64,000 nucleotides of DNA from an uncultured Flavobacteriaceae bacterium (GTDB lineage: Bacteria; Bacteroidota; Bacteroidia; Flavobacteriales; Flavobacteriaceae): assembly GCA_913020295.1 (NCBI GenBank), contig CAJWAA010000003.1, forward strand, positions 1 through 64,000, given 5' to 3'. The notes beneath the pieces were generated by a model. That model was not told the DNA's origin. It saw only the letters and a list, made by a program, of their open reading frames with translations, and searched no databases. Within the stretch, counting starts at the first letter, position 1; every line of letters starts with the position of its first letter. Below are positions 61,084 through 64,000 of the stretch, piece after piece. The position numbers and the translations under genes were made by a program.

Positions 61084-62748
61084 ATGAATTCATATGTTAT
61101 TGGTGTCGATTTTGGAACGGATTCAGTAAGAGCTTTACTTGTAGATTCTATTTCTGGTGAAGAATTAGAAGATTCGGTTTGCATATATGATAAATGGTCA
61201 AAAGGTATGTTTTGTGAGCCAAAAAAAAACCAATTTAGACAACATCCTTCAGACCATTTAATTGGATTAGAGAATAGCGTAAAAGAATTAATATCTAAGT
61301 CTAAAATTAATCCTGACCAAGTTAAAGCCTTAAGTATTGACACTACTGGATCATCCCCTATCGCAGTAAATGAGAAAGGTAATGCACTTGTATTTGAAAA
61401 AGGATTTGAAAATAATCCTAATGCAATGGTCATTCTTTGGAAAGATCACACAGCCACAAAAGAAGCAAATGAAATAAATGATTTAATAGCCAAGCATAAC
61501 CTTAAGTATCTAAAATATTCTGGAGGAATTTATTCCTCAGAATGGTTTTGGGCTAAAATCTTACATATAATTAGAATTGATAAATCTGTTAAGGACTTTG
61601 GATATTCATGGATGGAACATTGTGATTATTTGACATTCAATTTGATAGAGGAAAGTAATTTATTAAACTTTAAAAGAAGTAGGTGTGCTGCAGGACATAA
61701 AGCAATGTGGCACAAGTCTTGGAATGGTTTACCAAGTACAGAGTTTTTAAATTCATTAGATCCCTACCTGGGAAATTTAAGGGATAAATTATATAACGAA
61801 ACATATTCATCTGATTGTGCAGCGGGAAACTTATGTGGAAAATGGGCAAAGAAACTTGGTCTTAATACAAAAACAATTATTGGTGTAGGTACTTTTGATG
61901 CTCACGCTGCTGCAATTGGGGCTAGAGTAGATAAGAATATCTTAGTTAAGGTAATGGGTACTTCAACCTGTGATATAACAATTGGCGATTCAAAACTATT
62001 AAGTAAAAAAGTAGTAAGGGGGATTTGTGGTCAGGTAGATGGATCAGTAATCCCTGGTTACTATGGATTAGAGGCTGGTCAGTCGGCATTCGGAGACTTT
62101 CTTGCTTGGTTTAAAAAAATACTTCAGTGGCCACTAGAAAATACTTTAAAAAAAATTGATTCAATTGATAACATTCAAAAAAATCAAATTATATCAATTT
62201 GTGAGGAAAGGTTAATTGAAGATTTAACTGATGCCGCATCAAAAATAAAAGATGACTCTGGAATTCCAAATTCACTTGACTGGATAAATGGAAGAAGAAC
62301 ACCTGATGCTAATCAAAATTTAAAATCAGCATTTTCAAATTTGACACTTGGTAGTGGTTCACCAGAAATATTTCTTTCTTTAATATATTCAATTTGTTTT
62401 GGTTCAAAAAAAATCATTGACAGATTTGAGGAGGAGGGTGTAGAGATAAAGAAAATAATCGGTGTAGGGGGAGTTGCTAGAAAATCATCATTTATAATGC
62501 AAACCCTTTCAAATGTTTTAGATTTACCCGTTACTGTATGTAAATCTGATCAAACTTCAGCTCTAGGAACAGCAATTTTTGCTGCAGTAGCAGGTGGAAT
62601 TTACAGGTCAATTCCAGATGCGATTAAAATAATGGGAAGTAAATCTGACATAATTTATTTTCCAGAAAAAAGTGAGGTTTTAAGATTAAAAATACTTTAC
62701 AATAAATACAATCAATTTTCAAGATTTATTGAAGATCAATTAAATTAA
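61084..62748 (+). CDS. araB: L-ribulokinase
   Basis: The protein has 554 residues, close to E. coli AraB (566). FGGY-kinase signs are G-V-D-F-G-T-D-S-V-R-A-L-L-V-D (residues 7-21), I-D-T-T-G-S-S-P, M-G-T-S-T-C-D-I and G-V-G-G-V-A-R-K-S near the C-terminus. It phosphorylates L-ribulose at O5. It lies 4 nt before araD, which lies 3 nt before araA, so the order is B-D-A in one operon. Release of arabinose by GH51 and GH43 would feed it. Confidence 0.95.
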   Translation: MNSYVIGVDFGTDSVRALLVDSISGEELEDSVCIYDKWSKGMFCEPKKNQFRQHPSDHLIGLENSVKELISKSKINPDQVKALSIDTTGSSPIAVNEKGNALVFEKGFENNPNAMVILWKDHTATKEANEINDLIAKHNLKYLKYSGGIYSSEWFWAKILHIIRIDKSVKDFGYSWMEHCDYLTFNLIEESNLLNFKRSRCAAGHKAMWHKSWNGLPSTEFLNSLDPYLGNLRDKLYNETYSSDCAAGNLCGKWAKKLGLNTKTIIGVGTFDAHAAAIGARVDKNILVKVMGTSTCDITIGDSKLLSKKVVRGICGQVDGSVIPGYYGLEAGQSAFGDFLAWFKKILQWPLENTLKKIDSIDNIQKNQIISICEERLIEDLTDAASKIKDDSGIPNSLDWINGRRTPDANQNLKSAFSNLTLGSGSPEIFLSLIYSICFGSKKIIDRFEEEGVEIKKIIGVGGVARKSSFIMQTLSNVLDLPVTVCKSDQTSALGTAIFAAVAGGIYRSIPDAIKIMGSKSDIIYFPEKSEVLRLKILYNKYNQFSRFIEDQLN

Positions 62749-62752
62749 TAAA

Positions 62753-63451
62753 ATGAGTAATTTCTCAAAGTTAAAAGAAGAATGCTATCAGGCAAATATG
62801 GAGCTTGATAGGACAGGTTTAGTTTTCCATACATTTGGAAATGTAAGTGCGTCAGATCAAAAGAATAAAGTTTTTGCAATTAAACCAAGTGGAGTTAAAT
62901 ATGACGAGTTAACGCCAGAAAATATGGTAATAGTAGATTTTGAAAATAATATAATTGATGGTGATTTAAGACCCTCATCTGATACTAGAACCCATTCTTA
63001 TCTTTATAAGATGTGGCCTAGAATTGGTGGTATTTCACACACTCATGCATTATATTCTGTGGCTTGGTCTCAAGCATTAAGAAGTATTCCAATATATGGC
63101 ACTACTCACGCAGACCACCAAAAAAACGATATACCATGTACGCCACCATTAGATGATGACATGATTAAAGGAAATTACGAACACAATACAGGAATACAAA
63201 TTGTAAATAATTTCACAGAGAATAATTATGATTACAATGAAATTCAGATGGTATTGGTTGGAAATCATGGCCCATTTAGTTGGGGAGAAAATGCCTCTAA
63301 ATCAGTTTTTAATTCGAGAGTACTTGAGGAGATAGCTAAAATGGCATTTCTAACTGAAAAAATTAATCCAAATGTAAAAAGATTAAAAAAATCACTTATT
63401 GATAAACACTATCAAAGAAAAAGGGGTAAAAATAGATATTATGGTCAATAA
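62753..63451 (+). CDS. araD: L-ribulose-5-phosphate 4-epimerase
   Basis: The protein has 232 residues (E. coli 231). Class II aldolase/epimerase signs are F-G-N-V-S-A (about 24-29), I-K-P-S-G-V-K-Y-D, S-S-D-T-R-T-H, the zinc site H-T-H-A-L-Y-S (about 96-102) and G-N-H-G-P-F-S-W-G near 175. It converts L-ribulose-5-phosphate to D-xylulose-5-phosphate for the pentose phosphate pathway. Confidence 0.95.
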   Translation: MSNFSKLKEECYQANMELDRTGLVFHTFGNVSASDQKNKVFAIKPSGVKYDELTPENMVIVDFENNIIDGDLRPSSDTRTHSYLYKMWPRIGGISHTHALYSVAWSQALRSIPIYGTTHADHQKNDIPCTPPLDDDMIKGNYEHNTGIQIVNNFTENNYDYNEIQMVLVGNHGPFSWGENASKSVFNSRVLEEIAKMAFLTEKINPNVKRLKKSLIDKHYQRKRGKNRYYGQ

Positions 63452-63454
63452 TAT

Positions 63455-64000
63455 ATGAAGTTTATTAAAAATAAAAGTATTGGATTTATTTGCGGTAGTC
63501 AGCACCTTTATGGCGAAAAGGTAATTGAAGCTGTTTCTAATAACGTAGAGAAGATAATTAGTAATCTTAATAATTCAAAAGAAATCCCTGTTTCAATAAA
63601 TTATACAAAAGTGGTAACTTCTTCTGAGGAAATATTAAAAACCTGCTCAGACTTAAATAATAATAAAGAATGTATTGGAGTGATAATATGGATGCACACT
63701 TTTTCCCCCTCAAAAATGTGGATTTCTGGACTCAAAAAATTAACTCTTCCTATTTGTCATCTTCATACTCAATTTAATAAAGAAATTCCATGGTCAAAAA
63801 TCAACATGGATTTCATGAATATAAATCAATCTGCACATGGAGATAGGGAATTCTCCCACCTTTTATCTAGAATGAATATTTCACGAAAAATTGTCATAGG
63901 TCACTGGACTGATGAAAATGTCCATAAAGAAATTGGAATTTGGACAAGGGCTGCTTTGGGTTGGGATGAAATTCAAAATCTTAAAGTAGCAAGATTTGGT
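63455..64000 (+). CDS. araA: L-arabinose isomerase, 5' part (cut by window end)
   Basis: ATG 63455 opens a frame that runs off the window with 182 of about 500 codons visible. G-S-Q-H-L-Y-G (15-21), W-M-H-T-F-S-P-S-K-M-W, H-L-H-T-Q-F-N, M-N-Q/I-N-Q-S-A-H-G-D-R-E-F and H-W-T-D are hallmark tracts of L-arabinose isomerase. It converts L-arabinose to L-ribulose and is the first step of the pathway, encoded last in the visible operon. Confidence 0.95.
   Translation, partial: MKFIKNKSIGFICGSQHLYGEKVIEAVSNNVEKIISNLNNSKEIPVSINYTKVVTSSEEILKTCSDLNNNKECIGVIIWMHTFSPSKMWISGLKKLTLPICHLHTQFNKEIPWSKINMDFMNINQSAHGDREFSHLLSRMNISRKIVIGHWTDENVHKEIGIWTRAALGWDEIQNLKVARFG

Noticed and set aside
1-64000. CRISPR arrays, tRNA/rRNA genes, transposases, phage genes
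   Set aside because: No direct-repeat/spacer pattern, cloverleaf-like segment or transposase/integrase motif was seen; the only repeats are protein-coding units in the giant gene.

Overview
The window looks like chromosomal DNA of a marine Bacteroidota, most likely a flavobacterium. The signs are AT-rich DNA, few Shine-Dalgarno sites, many SPII lipoproteins with an S-C lipobox, a type IX secretion (T9SS) C-terminal domain, a Bacteroidota-type -7 box (TAnnTTTG), a giant PKD-like repeat surface protein, and many polysaccharide-degradation genes. I saw no rRNA, tRNA, CRISPR array, transposase or phage gene.

Layout. (1) 1-12,904, minus strand: the N-terminal ~4,300 codons of a giant secreted Ig-like/PKD-like repeat protein; its end lies outside the window. 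(2) 13.1-20.2 kb: a minus-strand GH43-like enzyme, then a plus-strand six-gene operon (GH88 unsaturated glucuronyl hydrolase, TIM-barrel isomerase, Gfo/Idh/MocA oxidoreductase, SDR, small membrane protein, Na+/solute symporter). It probably imports and breaks down uronate-containing oligosaccharides and ends at a hairpin terminator. (3) 20.2-26.6 kb, minus strand: NAD-binding/DUF2867 protein, lipoprotein PQQ dehydrogenase, diacylglycerol-kinase-like enzyme and LtaS-like phosphoglycerol transferase. (4) 26.8-30.1 kb, plus strand: a lipoprotein, then an ECF sigma factor, a candidate anti-sigma membrane protein, a CpxP/Spy-like helical protein and an outer-membrane-barrel-like protein. (5) 30.1-40.3 kb, plus strand: PhoD-like phosphatase, sulfatase, esterase, an FGE-fold protein without the catalytic cysteines, Tat-exported Gfo/Idh and hydroxypyruvate-isomerase-like proteins, DUF1800, and DUF1501 carrying Tat and T9SS signals. 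(6) 40.3-47.2 kb: a minus-strand Gfo/Idh enzyme, two plus-strand lipoprotein sulfatases separated by a strong hairpin, tesB-like thioesterase and rmuC. (7) 47.2-54.6 kb, minus strand: a four-gene operon of CE7/CE15-like esterase, a PSCyt1-DUF1549-LamG-DUF1553 cytochrome, DUF1501, and a DUF2231-cytochrome-LRR protein, a set best known from Planctomycetes. (8) 54.9-64 kb, visibly more AT-rich: sulfatase, GH51 arabinofuranosidase, GH43, iduronate-sulfatase-like enzyme, and araB-araD-araA (cut by the window end).

How the genes fit together: five S1-type sulfatases with CxPxR motifs, GH43/GH51/GH88 enzymes, esterases and the ara operon point to use of sulfated, arabinose- and uronate-containing algal polysaccharide. 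No SusC/SusD pair and no sugar-sensing regulator is visible, so this is not a canonical PUL as far as the window shows. The parts most worth following are the redox/lyase-like sets (Gfo/Idh plus TIM-barrel partners), the DUF1501-centred modules, and the FGE-like protein lacking its cysteines. All functions are inferred from reading motifs by eye; no database search was run.
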